DNA from: Methylobacterium mesophilicum
Lineage (GTDB): Bacteria; Pseudomonadota; Alphaproteobacteria; Rhizobiales; Beijerinckiaceae
DNA length: 64,000 nucleotides
Reading direction: 5' to 3'
NCBI RefSeq assembly: GCF_022179445.1
Contig: NZ_BPQU01000012.1
Coordinates: 93,384-157,383, forward strand
Under the pieces are notes generated by a model, which was not told where the DNA came from, searched no databases, and saw nothing but the letters and a program-made list of their open reading frames with translations. Made by a program: the position numbers and the translations under genes. Shown here piece after piece: positions 8,234 through 19,475 of this stretch (positions are counted from its first letter, which is position 1; every line of letters starts with the position of its first letter).

Positions 8234-8797
8234 ATGAAGCGCTTTGCTCTCGCATCGACGGCCCTGCTGGCGGCCTTCGCCCTGGTCCCGGCCGGCGCGG
8301 ATGCCCGCGGCTTCGGCGGCGGCGGCTTCCGGGGTGGCGGCTTCGGCGGCGGTTTTCACGGCGGCGGGTTCGGCGGCGGCGGCCTCCGGGGCGGTGCGCT
8401 GGGCGGCGGCGGCTTCCGCGGGGCAGGCTTGGGCGGCGGCGGCTTCCGCGGTGCGGGTATCGGTCATCCCGGCATCGGGGTCGGCCGCGGTGTCGGAGTC
8501 GGTGGCTTCCAGCGCGGCGGCTTCGCCAATGCCGGACGCGGCGGTCGGATCGGCCATCGCGGCGTCGTCGGCCGTGGCTTTGCCAACCGCGGCTATTATG
8601 GCCGGGGTTATGGAGGCGGCTACGGCCGCGGCCTGGGCTATGGCCTTGCCGGTGTCGGCCTCGGATTGGGGGTCGGCTACGGTCTCGGCGGTGTCGGATA
8701 CGGCTTGGCCGGCGACGGCTACGGCGACAGCTGCACCGGCGCCTTCGGCTACGGTTACGATCCGGCCTATTGCGGCACCTACGGCTACGGCTACTGA
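8234..8797 (+). CDS. Secreted glycine-rich protein
   Basis: A 187-residue protein with a clear Sec signal peptide (residues 1 to about 25, ending PAGADA) followed by tandem Gly-rich units such as GGGGFRGGG and GLGGGGFRGAG. A Gly/Tyr-rich region and a short tail with two cysteines (DSCTGAF, AYCGTYG) follow. The repeats are imperfect and extend over about 60 residues. No enzymatic domain is visible; a cell-surface or structural role is likely but unproven. I use ATG 8234; a TTG at 8222 adds four residues and sits against the AAGGA motif. The upstream 157 bases are unusually AT-rich around 8100-8130, and a strong terminator follows. Confidence 0.75.
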   Translation: MKRFALASTALLAAFALVPAGADARGFGGGGFRGGGFGGGFHGGGFGGGGLRGGALGGGGFRGAGLGGGGFRGAGIGHPGIGVGRGVGVGGFQRGGFANAGRGGRIGHRGVVGRGFANRGYYGRGYGGGYGRGLGYGLAGVGLGLGVGYGLGGVGYGLAGDGYGDSCTGAFGYGYDPAYCGTYGYGY

Positions 8798-8830
8798 ACG
8801 CCGTCCGCAGGCCCCGTCGCTGTCATGAAG

Positions 8831-8859
8831 GCCCGGCCGGAAACGGTCGGGCTTTTTTT
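8831..8859 (+). terminator. Rho-independent terminator of the glycine-rich gene
   Basis: Nine-base stem GCCCGGCCG (8831-8839) and CGGTCGGGC (8844-8852), one G-U pair, GAAA tetraloop, then seven T residues at 8853-8859. It lies 33 bases after the stop of the glycine-rich gene and isolates it from the permease gene. Confidence 0.9.
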
Positions 8860-8986
8860 ACGCGCGAGGACGGTTTCTGGACCCGGCAGCCTTCGCGGTT
8901 CGCGAAGGCTGCGTCGCGGACTGCCGAATTGCGAACGGTTCCAGACCGGCCCATGCAGGCTCGTGCACGCAGCGCGGGAGGGGCGG

Positions 8987-10288
8987 ATGAGCGGAGGAGC
9001 GGTCGTTCCGGCGACAGCCGCCCTGCTGGTGCTGTGCATGGGCCTCTGGGCCACGGCGCTGCTGCCGGAGATCGTCACCGCGCTCGCCTTCTTCGGGCTG
9101 GCGATGCTGCTGCACCTCGGAAGCGCCGCGACCGTGTTCTCGGGCTTCTCGGCGTCGGCGTTCTGGCTGGTCCTGTCCGGCATGGTCGTGGGCCAGGGCA
9201 TGACCCGCACGGGCCTCGGCGCCCGCATGGCCGGCGCGCTGGCCGGACGCCTGTCCGGCTCCTACGCGCACTTCATCGCCGGCCTGGTGACCCTCAGCTT
9301 CCTGATCGCCTTCGTGATGCCGTCCAACCTAGGCCGGATCGCCCTGATGATCCCGGTGACGCTCGCGCTCTGCGACGGCTTCGGTCTGACGCCGGGCCGG
9401 CCAGGGCGGACCGGCGCGGTCCTGGCGGTCGGCGTCGCGACGCCGATCCTGTCGGCGGCGATCCTGCCCGCCAACGTTCCGAATCTCGTCATGGCCGGCT
9501 CCGCCGAGCAGGTGCTCGGCCTGCACCTCTCCTACCTGTCCTACTTCGTCCTGCACGCGCCTGTCCTGGCCGTGGTGAAGGGCGCCATGCTGGTGGCGCT
9601 GATCGTGCGCCTGTTCCCCGACCGGCTCAGCCCCGACGCGCGGGCCCTCCCGGCGCTGCCGCCGGTCTCTGGGGCGGAGCGGCGCCTGGCGTTGATCCTC
9701 GCCTGCACCCTGGCGCTCTGGATGACCGACAGCCTGCACGGCCTCGCCCCGGCCTGGGTGGGGCTCGCGGCCGCGGTGATCTGCCTGCTGCCGCGGGTCG
9801 GGGTGCTGCCGCCCGAGTCGTTCCAGCAGGTGAACCTGCGGACCTGCTTCTACATCGCGGCGCTGCTGGGCCTTGTCGCCCTGGTGAACGAGACCGGCCT
9901 CGGGGCACGGCTCGGCCATGCGCTGCTGGCCGTGGCGCCGCTCACCCCGGACGCGCCGACACAGAACTTCGCGGTGCTGAGCGGCATCAGTACGGTCCTG
10001 ACGCTGCTCGTCACCGCCAACGGGGCGCCGGCCCTCTACACGGCGCTGGCGGGGGAGATGTCCCAGGCCAGCGGCCTGTCGGCGCTCGCCGTCGTGTCGG
10101 TGCAGGTGATCGGCTATTCGACGCTGTTCTTCCCCTACCAGGCGCCCCCGATCGTGTTCGCCAGCGAACTCGGCGGCGTGCGCCTGCGGGACGCCACGCG
10201 ACTCACCCTGGCCTTCGGCCTGGCCTCGCTCGTGATCGCATCACCCCTCGATTACGCCTGGTGGCGCCTGCTGGGCCAACTCAAGTGA
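8987..10288 (+). CDS. DASS/SLC13-like anion permease
   Basis: A 433-residue protein with about ten to twelve hydrophobic segments, resembling the divalent anion:Na+ symporter and ArsB/NhaD superfamily. It has paired re-entrant-like regions around [13 protein letters not shown] in the first half and [12 protein letters not shown] in the second, which correspond to the substrate-site repeats of the fold. Transport of dicarboxylate, sulfate or a similar anion is inferred from the family; the residues do not fix the substrate. The ATG at 8987 follows GGGAGGGG at 8976-8983. A longer frame reaches back to 8825, but it runs through the terminator and has no matching N-terminus. It may share regulation with the sdh operon 130 bases downstream. 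Confidence 0.75.
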   Translation: MSGGAVVPATAALLVLCMGLWATALLPEIVTALAFFGLAMLLHLGSAATVFSGFSASAFWLVLSGMVVGQGMTRTGLGARMAGALAGRLSGSYAHFIAGLVTLSFLIAFVMPSNLGRIALMIPVTLALCDGFGLTPGRPGRTGAVLAVGVATPILSAAILPANVPNLVMAGSAEQVLGLHLSYLSYFVLHAPVLAVVKGAMLVALIVRLFPDRLSPDARALPALPPVSGAERRLALILACTLALWMTDSLHGLAPAWVGLAAAVICLLPRVGVLPPESFQQVNLRTCFYIAALLGLVALVNETGLGARLGHALLAVAPLTPDAPTQNFAVLSGISTVLTLLVTANGAPALYTALAGEMSQASGLSALAVVSVQVIGYSTLFFPYQAPPIVFASELGGVRLRDATRLTLAFGLASLVIASPLDYAWWRLLGQLK

Positions 10289-10420
10289 CAGATCCGCCGC
10301 GCTATCAACACGCCCCCCGCATTGCGCCGCAGCATGACACATTGCGGCTTGGGCCCGGAGGCACTAGCGCTACCACCAGATTAGAGACGGTCCAGTTCGC
10401 AGCTGCGAGGCTTCAACCCA

Positions 10421-10822
10421 ATGGCACCCACCGCCCGCCCGACAGTGGCACAGCCGCTTTCACCGCATCTCCAGATCTATCGCTGGACCTGGACGATGGC
10501 GATGTCGGTGTTTCACCGTATTACCGGCACCGCGCTCTACGGCGGGACTGCGCTGGTCGCGATCTGGCTGGTGTCGCTTGCATCCGGGCCGGCCGCCTAT
10601 TCCTACGTCGCGTGGTTCTTCGGCTCGTTGATCGGCCGGCTGGTCTTGTTCGCCTACACCTGGGTGCTGATGCACCACATGCTCGGCGGCCTGCGCCACC
10701 TGGTCTGGGACACCGGCGTCGGCTTCGACCGGGAGAAGCGCCTGAGCATGGCCCGCCTGACGCTGGTCGGGTCCATCGCGCTCACCATCGTCATCTGGGC
10801 GGTCGCCCTTCTGGTCCGTTGA
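10421..10822 (+). CDS. sdhC: Succinate dehydrogenase cytochrome b556 subunit
   Basis: SdhC is a membrane anchor of complex II that helps bind heme b and ubiquinone. The 133-residue product has the family signature SPHLQIYRWTWTMAMSVFHRITG at residues 13-35, with the quinone-site Ser and Arg, and the heme-ligand region HHMLGGLRHLVWD near 85-97, plus three membrane segments. GAGG at 10407-10410 is 10 bases before the ATG. It is the first gene of sdhC-sdhD-sdhA-(DUF433/PIN)-sdhB. Confidence 0.95.
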   Translation: MAPTARPTVAQPLSPHLQIYRWTWTMAMSVFHRITGTALYGGTALVAIWLVSLASGPAAYSYVAWFFGSLIGRLVLFAYTWVLMHHMLGGLRHLVWDTGVGFDREKRLSMARLTLVGSIALTIVIWAVALLVR

Positions 10823-10834
10823 GGGGAGGCCGGC

Positions 10835-11254
10835 ATGGCTAAGGAAGAGATCCGCCAGGACACCCGCGTCTCCATCCGCACCCCGCGCGCCCGCGTCCGC
10901 GGCCTCGGGATCGCCCATCACGGCGCCGGCCACTGGTGGCAACAGCGGGTGACCGCGGCGGCGAACGCCGTCCTGATGCTGGCCTTCGTGGTGATCGTCG
11001 CCAGCATGGCCGGTAGGGGCTACGTCGAAGCGACGCAGCTGATCGCCAAACCCCTGGTCTCGATCATTCTCATCCTGGCGCTCCTGTCGGTGACGATCCA
11101 CATGCGGATCGGCATGCAGGTGGTGATCGAGGACTACGTTCACGGACAGGGCACGAAGATCGCCGCCGTGTTCGCCAACAATATCTACGCGGTCCTGGTG
11201 GCCGTGGCCTGCCTCTACGCGGTCCTGCGCATCGGCTTCGGACAGCCGGCCTGA
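10835..11254 (+). CDS. sdhD: Succinate dehydrogenase hydrophobic membrane anchor subunit
   Basis: SdhD forms the second half of the complex II membrane anchor. The 139-residue product shows [19 protein letters not shown] near the N-terminus, the typical entry to the first membrane helix. The second and third helices follow, with [16 protein letters not shown] between them, where conserved His and Asp-Tyr residues sit near heme b and quinone. It starts 12 bases after sdhC with GGGGAGGC as ribosome-binding site. Confidence 0.94.
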   Translation: MAKEEIRQDTRVSIRTPRARVRGLGIAHHGAGHWWQQRVTAAANAVLMLAFVVIVASMAGRGYVEATQLIAKPLVSIILILALLSVTIHMRIGMQVVIEDYVHGQGTKIAAVFANNIYAVLVAVACLYAVLRIGFGQPA

Positions 11255-11286
11255 ACCCCGCCATCACGCATTTCGAGGAGCCGATC

Positions 11287-13104
11287 ATGGCCGCCAACGG
11301 CACCAACGGCAGCGGGCCTGCCTACACCATCCACGATCACGCCTTCGACGTGGTGATCGTCGGGGCCGGCGGCGCGGGCCTGCGCGCCACCGTCGGCTGC
11401 TCGGAGGCCGGCCTGCGCACCGCCTGCATCACCAAGGTGTTCCCGACCCGCTCGCACACCGTGGCGGCGCAGGGCGGCATCTCGGCCTCGCTCGGCAACA
11501 TGGGGCCGGACGATTGGCGCTGGCACATGTACGACACCGTGAAGGGGTCGGACTGGCTCGGCGACCAGGACGCGATCGAGTACCTCGTGCGCAACGCGCC
11601 GGCCGCCGTCTACGAGCTGGAGCATTGGGGCGTGCCCTTCTCTCGCACGGACGAAGGCAAGATCTACCAACGCCCGTTCGGCGGCATGACCACCGATTAC
11701 GGCAAGGGCACCGCCCAGCGGACCTGCGCGGCGGCCGACCGCACCGGCCACGCCATGCTGCACACGCTCTACGGGCAGGCGGTGAAGAACCAGACCGACT
11801 TCTTCATCGAGTATTTCGCCCTCGACCTGATCATGGACGAGGACGGCCGCTGCCGGGGCGTCATCGCCCTCGACCAGGCCACCGGCGAGATCCACCGGTT
11901 CCGCGCCCAGACCACGATCCTGGCCACCGGCGGCTACGGCCGCGCCTACTTCTCGGCGACCTCGGCCCATACCTGCACGGGCGACGGCAACGCCATGGTG
12001 CTGCGGGCCGGCCTGCCGCTCCAGGACATGGAGTTCGTGCAGTTCCACCCCACCGGCATCTACGGCGCCGGCTGCCTGATCACCGAGGGCTCGCGCGGCG
12101 AGGGCGGCTACCTGACCAATTCCGAGGGCGAGCGCTTCATGGAGCGCTACGCCCCCTCGGCCAAGGACCTCGCCTCGCGCGACGTCGTCTCGCGCTCCAT
12201 GACCATGGAGATCCGCGACGGCCGCGGCGTCGGCAAGAACAAGGACCACATCTACCTGCACCTCGACCACCTCGACCCGAAGATCCTGCACGAGCGCCTG
12301 CCTGGCATCTCCGAATCCGCCAAGATCTTCGCGGGCGTCGACGTGACCAAGGAACCGATCCCGGTCATCCCGACCGTGCACTACAACATGGGCGGCATCC
12401 CCACGAACTATCACGGCGAGGTGCTGACCCTGCGGGACGGCAACCCCGACACGGTGGTGCCGGGCCTCATGGCGATCGGCGAGGCGGCCTGCGTCTCGGT
12501 CCACGGCGCCAACCGCCTCGGCTCCAACTCGCTGATCGACCTCGTGGTGTTCGGCCGCGCCGCCGGCAAGCGTTGCGCGGAGATCGTCGAGCCGAACGGC
12601 CGGGCCCAGGAACTACCGAAGGGCGCCACCGACAAGGCGCTCGACCGCCTCGACCGCTTCCGCCACGCCAACGGCTCGACGCCGACCGCGGAGCTGCGCG
12701 CCGAGATGCAGAAGACTATGCAGAACAACTGCGCGGTGTTCCGCACCGGCGAAGTGCTGGAAGAGGGCAAGGGCCTGATCCACAAGGTCTGGAGCGCCGC
12801 CTCCGACGTGAAGATCACCGACCGGTCGCTGGTCTGGAACACCGACTTGCTCGAGACCCTGGAGTTCGACAACCTGATCGGCCAGGCGGTGGTGACCATG
12901 GAATCGGCCGCCAACCGCAAGGAATCTCGCGGCGCCCACGCCCGCGAGGACTTCCCGGACCGCGACGACAAGGAGTGGATGAAGCACACCCTCTCCTGGC
13001 TCGACGAGGGCCGCCACCAGGTCAACATCGATTACCGGCCGGTGCACACCTATACGATGTCGAACGAGATCCAGTACATCGAGCCGAAGGCGCGGGTGTA
13101 CTGA
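11287..13104 (+). CDS. sdhA: Succinate dehydrogenase flavoprotein subunit
   Basis: SdhA oxidises succinate to fumarate at a covalently bound FAD on the cytoplasmic face of the inner membrane. The 605-residue protein has the dinucleotide fold GAGGAGLRA at 26-34, the FAD-attachment motif SHTVAAQGG near 57-65, the substrate segment HPTGIYGAG, and [11 protein letters not shown] near the FAD-binding C-terminal portion of the domain. The helical and C-terminal domains complete the usual length. GAGGAG precedes the ATG. Unlike the common order, sdhB does not follow directly: a hairpin and a two-gene module intervene. Confidence 0.97.
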   Translation: MAANGTNGSGPAYTIHDHAFDVVIVGAGGAGLRATVGCSEAGLRTACITKVFPTRSHTVAAQGGISASLGNMGPDDWRWHMYDTVKGSDWLGDQDAIEYLVRNAPAAVYELEHWGVPFSRTDEGKIYQRPFGGMTTDYGKGTAQRTCAAADRTGHAMLHTLYGQAVKNQTDFFIEYFALDLIMDEDGRCRGVIALDQATGEIHRFRAQTTILATGGYGRAYFSATSAHTCTGDGNAMVLRAGLPLQDMEFVQFHPTGIYGAGCLITEGSRGEGGYLTNSEGERFMERYAPSAKDLASRDVVSRSMTMEIRDGRGVGKNKDHIYLHLDHLDPKILHERLPGISESAKIFAGVDVTKEPIPVIPTVHYNMGGIPTNYHGEVLTLRDGNPDTVVPGLMAIGEAACVSVHGANRLGSNSLIDLVVFGRAAGKRCAEIVEPNGRAQELPKGATDKALDRLDRFRHANGSTPTAELRAEMQKTMQNNCAVFRTGEVLEEGKGLIHKVWSAASDVKITDRSLVWNTDLLETLEFDNLIGQAVVTMESAANRKESRGAHAREDFPDRDDKEWMKHTLSWLDEGRHQVNIDYRPVHTYTMSNEIQYIEPKARVY

Positions 13105-13114
13105 TAGAGCTAAG

Positions 13115-13136
13115 CCGGCAGGTCCTGGCCTGCCGG
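13115..13136 (+). other. Perfect RNA hairpin between sdhA and the inserted module
   Basis: CCGGCAGG (13115-13122) and CCTGCCGG (13129-13136) form an 8-base perfect stem with a 6-base loop. No T-run follows, so it is not a standard terminator. It lies just after the sdhA stop and seven bases before the GGAGGA ribosome-binding site of the DUF433 gene. It could protect the sdhCDA 3' end, mark a processing site, or be a remnant of insertion. Confidence 0.6.
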
Positions 13137-13155
13137 TCATCTGGAGGATGACTTG

Positions 13156-13401
13156 ATGACCCGGACCTTCAAGGGTCTCCCGCGTATCACGGTCAATCCC
13201 GCGGTGATGGGCGGCAAGCCCTGCATCCGGGGGATGCGTGTGACGGTGGGCATGATCCTCGGCAACCTCGGCGCTGGCGTCAGCATCGAGGAGTTGCTGC
13301 AGGGCTATCCCTATCTCGAACACGAGGATGTGCTGGAAGCCATGCGGTACGGCGCTTGGCTCGCGCAAGCGCGCGACGTCGAGCTCGAGCCTGCGGCATG
13401 A
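13156..13401 (+). CDS. DUF433-family putative antitoxin
   Basis: An 81-residue protein of the DUF433 family, typically the VapB-like DNA-binding partner of a DUF5615 PIN-like protein. The family core is present: GGKPCIRGMRVTVGMILGNL, then GVSIEELLQGYP and EDVLEAMRYGAWLA, a winged-helix-like fold. The ATG at 13156 has GGAGGA at 13143-13148; a TTG three bases earlier is possible. Its stop overlaps the next gene's ATG by four bases (ATGA). There is no own promoter that I can see, so transcription probably comes from the sdh promoter. Confidence 0.8.
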   Translation: MTRTFKGLPRITVNPAVMGGKPCIRGMRVTVGMILGNLGAGVSIEELLQGYPYLEHEDVLEAMRYGAWLAQARDVELEPAA

Positions 13402-13772
13402 GGTTCGTGATCGACATGAATCTTTCGACCGATTGGGTGGACTACCTCGGAAAGCTCGGACACGACGCCGTTCATTGGGCGAGCGTCGGACCGGAAGATT
13501 CCCCGGACGAGGACATCGTGGACTGGGCGCGATCGGAAGACCGCACAATCCTCACCAATGATCTCGACTTCGGAACCTTGCTGGTGAGCACGGGCGCCAC
13601 GAAGCCGAGCGTCGTGCAACTCCGGACGGACATCACCCTGTCCGCCCATGTCGGCCCCCTCGTCGAGCAGGCGATCAATCGCATGGGCGACGGTCTCGCG
13701 TCCGGCGCGCTCGTCACGGTCGAACCCGGCCGCCTCCGCTTTCGCTCGCTGATCATAGCCTCTCAGGATTAA
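13398..13772 (+). CDS. DUF5615 PIN-like putative toxin
   Basis: A 124-residue protein of the DUF5615 family, a compact PIN-related fold often paired with DUF433. Acidic residues expected at a PIN-type metal site are visible: Asp5 in RFVIDMNLS, the Asp/Glu of [11 protein letters not shown], and Asp residues in [15 protein letters not shown] toxins are RNases; activity of this subgroup is not established from sequence alone. It overlaps the DUF433 stop and ends 11 bases before sdhB, whose ribosome-binding site lies in that gap, so sdhB translation may depend on this gene being traversed. Confidence 0.8.
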   Translation: MRFVIDMNLSTDWVDYLGKLGHDAVHWASVGPEDSPDEDIVDWARSEDRTILTNDLDFGTLLVSTGATKPSVVQLRTDITLSAHVGPLVEQAINRMGDGLASGALVTVEPGRLRFRSLIIASQD

Positions 13773-13783
13773 GGCTCGCCGCA

Positions 13784-14608
13784 ATGGCTCAGTTCAACCT
13801 TCCCAAAAACTCCCAGATCACGCCGGGACGCTCCTGGGCGCCGCCGGCGGGGTCCAAGAACCTGCAGACCTTCAAGATCTACCGCTGGAACCCGGATGAC
13901 GGGGCCAACCCGCGGATCGACACCTATCAGGTCGACCGCGACGATTGCGGGCCGATGGTGCTCGACGCGCTGCTGTGGATCAAGAACAAGGTCGACTCGA
14001 CCCTGGTGTTCCGCCGGTCCTGCCGCGAGGGCATCTGCGGCTCCTGCGCCATGAACATCGAGGGGCAGAACGCGCTCGCCTGCACGATGGGCATCGCGGA
14101 GTGCAAGAGCCCCGACAACGCCCTGCCGATGATGTCCCGGAAGGACAAGGACGGGGCGATCCGGATCTACCCGCTGCCGCACATGCCGGTGCTGAAGGAC
14201 CTGGTCCCCGACCTGACCAACTTCTACGCCCAGCACGCCGCGATCGAGCCCTGGCTCCAGACCGAGACGCCCGCCCCCGAGAAGGAGTGGCGCCAGACCC
14301 CCGAGGACCGGTCGAAGCTCGACGGCCTGTACGAGTGCATCCTGTGCGCCTGCTGCAGCACGTCGTGCCCGAGCTACTGGTGGAACGGCGACAAGTTCCT
14401 CGGCCCGGCGGCCCTGCTCCAGGCCTATCGCTGGCTGATCGATTCGCGCGACGAGAACACCGGCGACCGGCTCGATGCCCTGCACGACCCGTTCCGGCTC
14501 TACCGCTGCCACACGATCATGAACTGCGCCAACACCTGCCCGAAGAACCTGAACCCGGCCAAAGCCATCGCCGAGATCAAGAAGATGATGGTCGAGCGGG
14601 TGGTCTGA
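13784..14608 (+). CDS. sdhB: Succinate dehydrogenase iron-sulfur subunit
   Basis: SdhB carries electrons from the flavin to quinone through three iron-sulfur clusters. The 274-residue protein shows the [2Fe-2S] motif [15 protein letters not shown], the [4Fe-4S] motif [12 protein letters not shown], and the [3Fe-4S]/[4Fe-4S] pair [17 protein letters not shown]. Length and ends match the family. It is separated from sdhA by 679 bases that hold the hairpin and the DUF433/PIN pair, and lies 11 bases after the PIN gene. Complex II assembly needs it, so the inserted module must be transcribed with it or sdhB must have an internal promoter. Confidence 0.97.
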   Translation: MAQFNLPKNSQITPGRSWAPPAGSKNLQTFKIYRWNPDDGANPRIDTYQVDRDDCGPMVLDALLWIKNKVDSTLVFRRSCREGICGSCAMNIEGQNALACTMGIAECKSPDNALPMMSRKDKDGAIRIYPLPHMPVLKDLVPDLTNFYAQHAAIEPWLQTETPAPEKEWRQTPEDRSKLDGLYECILCACCSTSCPSYWWNGDKFLGPAALLQAYRWLIDSRDENTGDRLDALHDPFRLYRCHTIMNCANTCPKNLNPAKAIAEIKKMMVERVV

Positions 14609-14774
14609 CCGCCGGAGCTGAGGCACCCCGGCCACACCGGGGCGAAAAGGTCCGCCGTCCGCAGCGGACTCGGGTGCGGCCGGGGCGGTCGCCTTGCCGT
14701 CAGCGCATTTGCCATCGAGTCAGGGGCCAAGGCGCCGCCGTGCGCTTTTCCCAAGCCTGATCCGAAGTGGTCCG

Positions 14775-15356
14775 ATGCTGCGCCCGAGCCTGCCGACCTT
14801 CGCCGCCCTGTGCCTGAGCGCCACCCTCGGCGCCTGCGCCTCCACCCGCCTGGAAAGCCCGCGGGCCCGGGCTCCGTCGCAGGCGCCCCTCGATTCCGTC
14901 CAGGCGGTCCCGTCGGGCACGGTGACGGCGGCGCCGCTCGCACCCCCGCCGGGCGCGAGTGCAAGCCCCGACGCGCCGCCGCCGCCCGGCGCCCAGGCCA
15001 ACGCGGCGCCCAACACTCCCACGGTCATCGCCGAGCCGGTCGCACCGCCGCCGCCCCCGCCGCCCGTCGTCACCAGCGGCCGCGCCTCGGTGGTCGGCAG
15101 CTGGGATGCGCGGGACGCGACCGGCGGGAGCTGCAAGGTGACCCTGTCCAGCGCCCCGGCGCTGGACCTCTACAAGGCCTCGGCCTCCGGCTGCCCCAAC
15201 AAGGACCTCGCCCGGGTCTCGGCCTGGGATTTCCGCGATGGCGAGGTCTACCTGTACCAGCCGGGCGGCACCGTCGCGGCGCGGCTGCGCCAGGGCGGCG
15301 GCGCGCTCGAAGGCGCGCTGACCAAGTCGGGTGCGACGCTCGCCCTGTCGCGCTGA
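14775..15356 (+). CDS. Lipoprotein with Inh (AprI)-like protease inhibitor domain
   Basis: A 193-residue predicted lipoprotein: signal peptide with lipobox LGAC, then about 75 residues of Pro/Ala/Ser-rich linker including a run of prolines. The C-terminal domain, about residues 100-193, has VVGSWDARDATGGSCKVTL, Cys, ASGCPNKDL and WDFRDGEVYLY. That pattern fits the AprI/Inh metalloprotease-inhibitor fold, also seen in the Brucella Omp19 lipoprotein. The two cysteines could form the family disulfide. The ATG at 14775 places the signal peptide correctly. No protease gene is adjacent, so protection of envelope proteins is inference. Confidence 0.7.
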   Translation: MLRPSLPTFAALCLSATLGACASTRLESPRARAPSQAPLDSVQAVPSGTVTAAPLAPPPGASASPDAPPPPGAQANAAPNTPTVIAEPVAPPPPPPPVVTSGRASVVGSWDARDATGGSCKVTLSSAPALDLYKASASGCPNKDLARVSAWDFRDGEVYLYQPGGTVAARLRQGGGALEGALTKSGATLALSR

Positions 15357-15509
15357 GCCTCACCCGCGCGAACGGGACCGGCCGAGCCCGGCCGGTCCTG
15401 GCGAGGGGCACCGTTGCGAGAAGCCCGGCCGCCGCGACGACCGCGCGCGCTTGGCGCTCGCCGGCCGGCGCTTACATGATGGGCTCCCCCAGCATTACGC
15501 CCGGAAGAC

Positions 15510-17375
<1,866 letters not shown>

Positions 17376-17578
17376 CAGCGCAGGCCGGGCGCTGCCCTGC
17401 AACATATGACAACGATCGTGACCTAAGCACGCCCCCGGGCCTCCCGGCATAGCTTGACTTGGGGGTGGCAGACGGTCTCATTGCTCAGATTAGAACGATA
17501 ATGCTTTGATCTCGGTACGGCCGGGACATCAGGGCAGGGCACCTGCGGCCCTCACGCCGACGCACGGAGTTCCAAATC

Positions 17579-18157
17579 TTGGCGACCACCTCCGCCACTA
17601 CTCCCGCATCCCGGGAGGGCAGCCCTCAGGACGGCAGCCGCCGCGACTTCCTGTTCCTCGCCACCGGGGCCGGCCTCGCGGTCGGTGTGGGTGCCGCGGC
17701 GTGGCCTCTGGTCTCGTCCATGGCGCCCGACGCAGACACGATCGCGGCCGGGGCGCCGATCGACGTCGATCTGACGCCGATCCAGGACGGCCAGATCGTC
17801 AACGTCTTCTGGCGCGGCAAGCTGATCTTCGTCCGTAAGCTCACCGCCAAGGAGGTGACCGACATGGAGGCGGTCCCGCTCTCGGCGATGATCGATCCGG
17901 CGGCCTTCCCGACCCGGGTCAAGAAGGGCCACGACCAGTGGCTGATCGTCTACGGCAACTGCACGCATCTCGGCTGCGTGCCGATCGGCCACCAGGGCAG
18001 CTTCGAGGGTTGGGCCTGCCCCTGCCACGGCTCGCAGTTCGACGCCGTCGGGCGCGTCCGCCACGGGCCGGCCCCCATCAACCTGCCGATCCCGCCCTAC
18101 GCCTTCGAGACGGATACGAAGATCCGGATCGGCGAGGGTGGCAAGGAAGCGGCGTGA
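17579..18157 (+). CDS. petA: Ubiquinol-cytochrome c reductase Rieske iron-sulfur subunit
   Basis: The Rieske subunit of complex III takes one electron from ubiquinol to cytochrome c1. The 192-residue protein has a twin-arginine type leader ([17 protein letters not shown]) that stays as a membrane anchor. Rieske cluster ligands are in CTHLGC and CPCHGS. The start is TTG at 17579 with CGGAG at 17565-17569; the N-terminus then matches the family. A TTGACT at 17454-17459 is a possible -35 element, but I see no convincing -10. First gene of petABC. Confidence 0.95.
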   Translation: MATTSATTPASREGSPQDGSRRDFLFLATGAGLAVGVGAAAWPLVSSMAPDADTIAAGAPIDVDLTPIQDGQIVNVFWRGKLIFVRKLTAKEVTDMEAVPLSAMIDPAAFPTRVKKGHDQWLIVYGNCTHLGCVPIGHQGSFEGWACPCHGSQFDAVGRVRHGPAPINLPIPPYAFETDTKIRIGEGGKEAA

Positions 18158-18170
18158 GAAGGACGCGGAC

Positions 18171-19457
18171 ATGAGCGGAACTGCCAGCACGTACGTCCCG
18201 AAGAGTCGCGTCGCCAAATGGTTCGAGGCCCGGCTGCCGATCGCCGGGCTCGTGCACTCGTCCTTCATCGCCTATCCCGTCCCGCGCAACCTCAACTACT
18301 TCTGGACCTTCGGGGCGATCCTAGCCGCCTTCCTGGGAATCCAGATCGTCACCGGCGTCTGGCTGGCGATGCACTACGAGCCCTCGGCGACGGGCGCGTT
18401 CAATTCCGTCGAAAAGATCATGCGCGACGTGAATTACGGCTGGCTGCTGCGCTACGCGCACGCCAACGGCGCGTCGATGTTCTTCGTGGCGGTCTACGTC
18501 CACATGTTCAGGGCGCTGTATTACGGCTCGTACAAGGCCCCGCGCGAGGTGCTCTACATCCTGGGCGTGATCATCTACCTGCTGATGATGGCGACCGCGT
18601 TCCTCGGTTACACGCTGCCGTGGGGCCAGATGAGCTTCTGGGGCGCCACCGTCATCACCAACATCCTGGCGGCGATCCCGGTGGTGGGCGACACCATCCA
18701 GACCCTGCTGTGGGGCGGCTACTCGGTCGGCAACCCGACCGTGAACCGGTTCTTCTCGCTGCACTACCTGCTGCCCTGGATGATCGCCGGCGTCGTCGTG
18801 CTGCACGTCTGGGCGCTGCACGTCACCGGCCAGAACAACCCGGCCGGCATCCCGATCAAGTCGGGCAAGGACGCGGTGCCGTTCACCCCCTACGCCACCG
18901 TCAAGGACGGGTTCGCCACCTGCGTGTTCATGATCCTGTTCGCGTGGTTCCTGTTCTACCAGCCGAACTACCTGGGCCACGCCGACAACTACATCCCGGC
19001 CAACCCGGCGGTGACTCCCGCGCACATCGTGCCCGAATGGTACTTCCTGCCGTTCTACGCGATCCTGCGGGCCGTCCCGAGCAAGCTCGGCGGCGTGATC
19101 CTGATGTTCTCGGCGGTGATCATCCTGGCCTTCGCGCCGTGGCTGGATTGGTCGCGGGTGCGCTCCTGCAACTACCGGCCGATCTACCGGCAGTTCTTCT
19201 GGGCGTTCATCGGCGCGACCTTCCTCCTGGGCTGGCTCGGATCCCAGCCGCCGGAGGGTGGCTACGTGATCGCGTCGCAGATCTGCACGGCCTACTACTT
19301 CGCCCACTTCCTGATCGTGATGCCGCTCTGCGGCCTGTTCGAGACGCCCAAGGCGCTCCCGGCCTCGATCCTGGAGAGCGTGACCGGGCCGGGCAAACAG
19401 GTGAGCGGATCGGGGATGCCGGCGGGCGCCGCCGCCGCTCCGACCACCAAAGGCTGA
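18171..19457 (+). CDS. petB: Cytochrome b of the bc1 complex
   Basis: Cytochrome b holds hemes bL and bH and both quinone sites of complex III. The 428-residue integral membrane protein has the heme-ligand histidines in [18 protein letters not shown] and in [23 protein letters not shown], and the Qo-site PEWY motif in [20 protein letters not shown] use ATG 18171 because it gives the family N-terminus; an earlier frame extension at 18138 overlaps petA. It lies 13 bases after petA. Confidence 0.97.
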   Translation: MSGTASTYVPKSRVAKWFEARLPIAGLVHSSFIAYPVPRNLNYFWTFGAILAAFLGIQIVTGVWLAMHYEPSATGAFNSVEKIMRDVNYGWLLRYAHANGASMFFVAVYVHMFRALYYGSYKAPREVLYILGVIIYLLMMATAFLGYTLPWGQMSFWGATVITNILAAIPVVGDTIQTLLWGGYSVGNPTVNRFFSLHYLLPWMIAGVVVLHVWALHVTGQNNPAGIPIKSGKDAVPFTPYATVKDGFATCVFMILFAWFLFYQPNYLGHADNYIPANPAVTPAHIVPEWYFLPFYAILRAVPSKLGGVILMFSAVIILAFAPWLDWSRVRSCNYRPIYRQFFWAFIGATFLLGWLGSQPPEGGYVIASQICTAYYFAHFLIVMPLCGLFETPKALPASILESVTGPGKQVSGSGMPAGAAAAPTTKG

Positions 19458-19475
19458 CGGGGTGACGACGGAACC

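Noticed and set aside
8300..8470. Short direct repeats that might suggest a CRISPR or tandem array
   Set aside because: They encode Gly-rich protein repeats in one frame, with no constant repeat-spacer structure.
8825..8986. N-terminal extension of the anion permease
   Set aside because: It would read through a strong terminator; ATG 8987 has GGGAGGGG upstream.
17454..17482. sigma70 promoter for petABC
   Set aside because: TTGACT is a good -35 but the hexamer 17 bases on (CTCATT) is a poor -10, so I did not list it.
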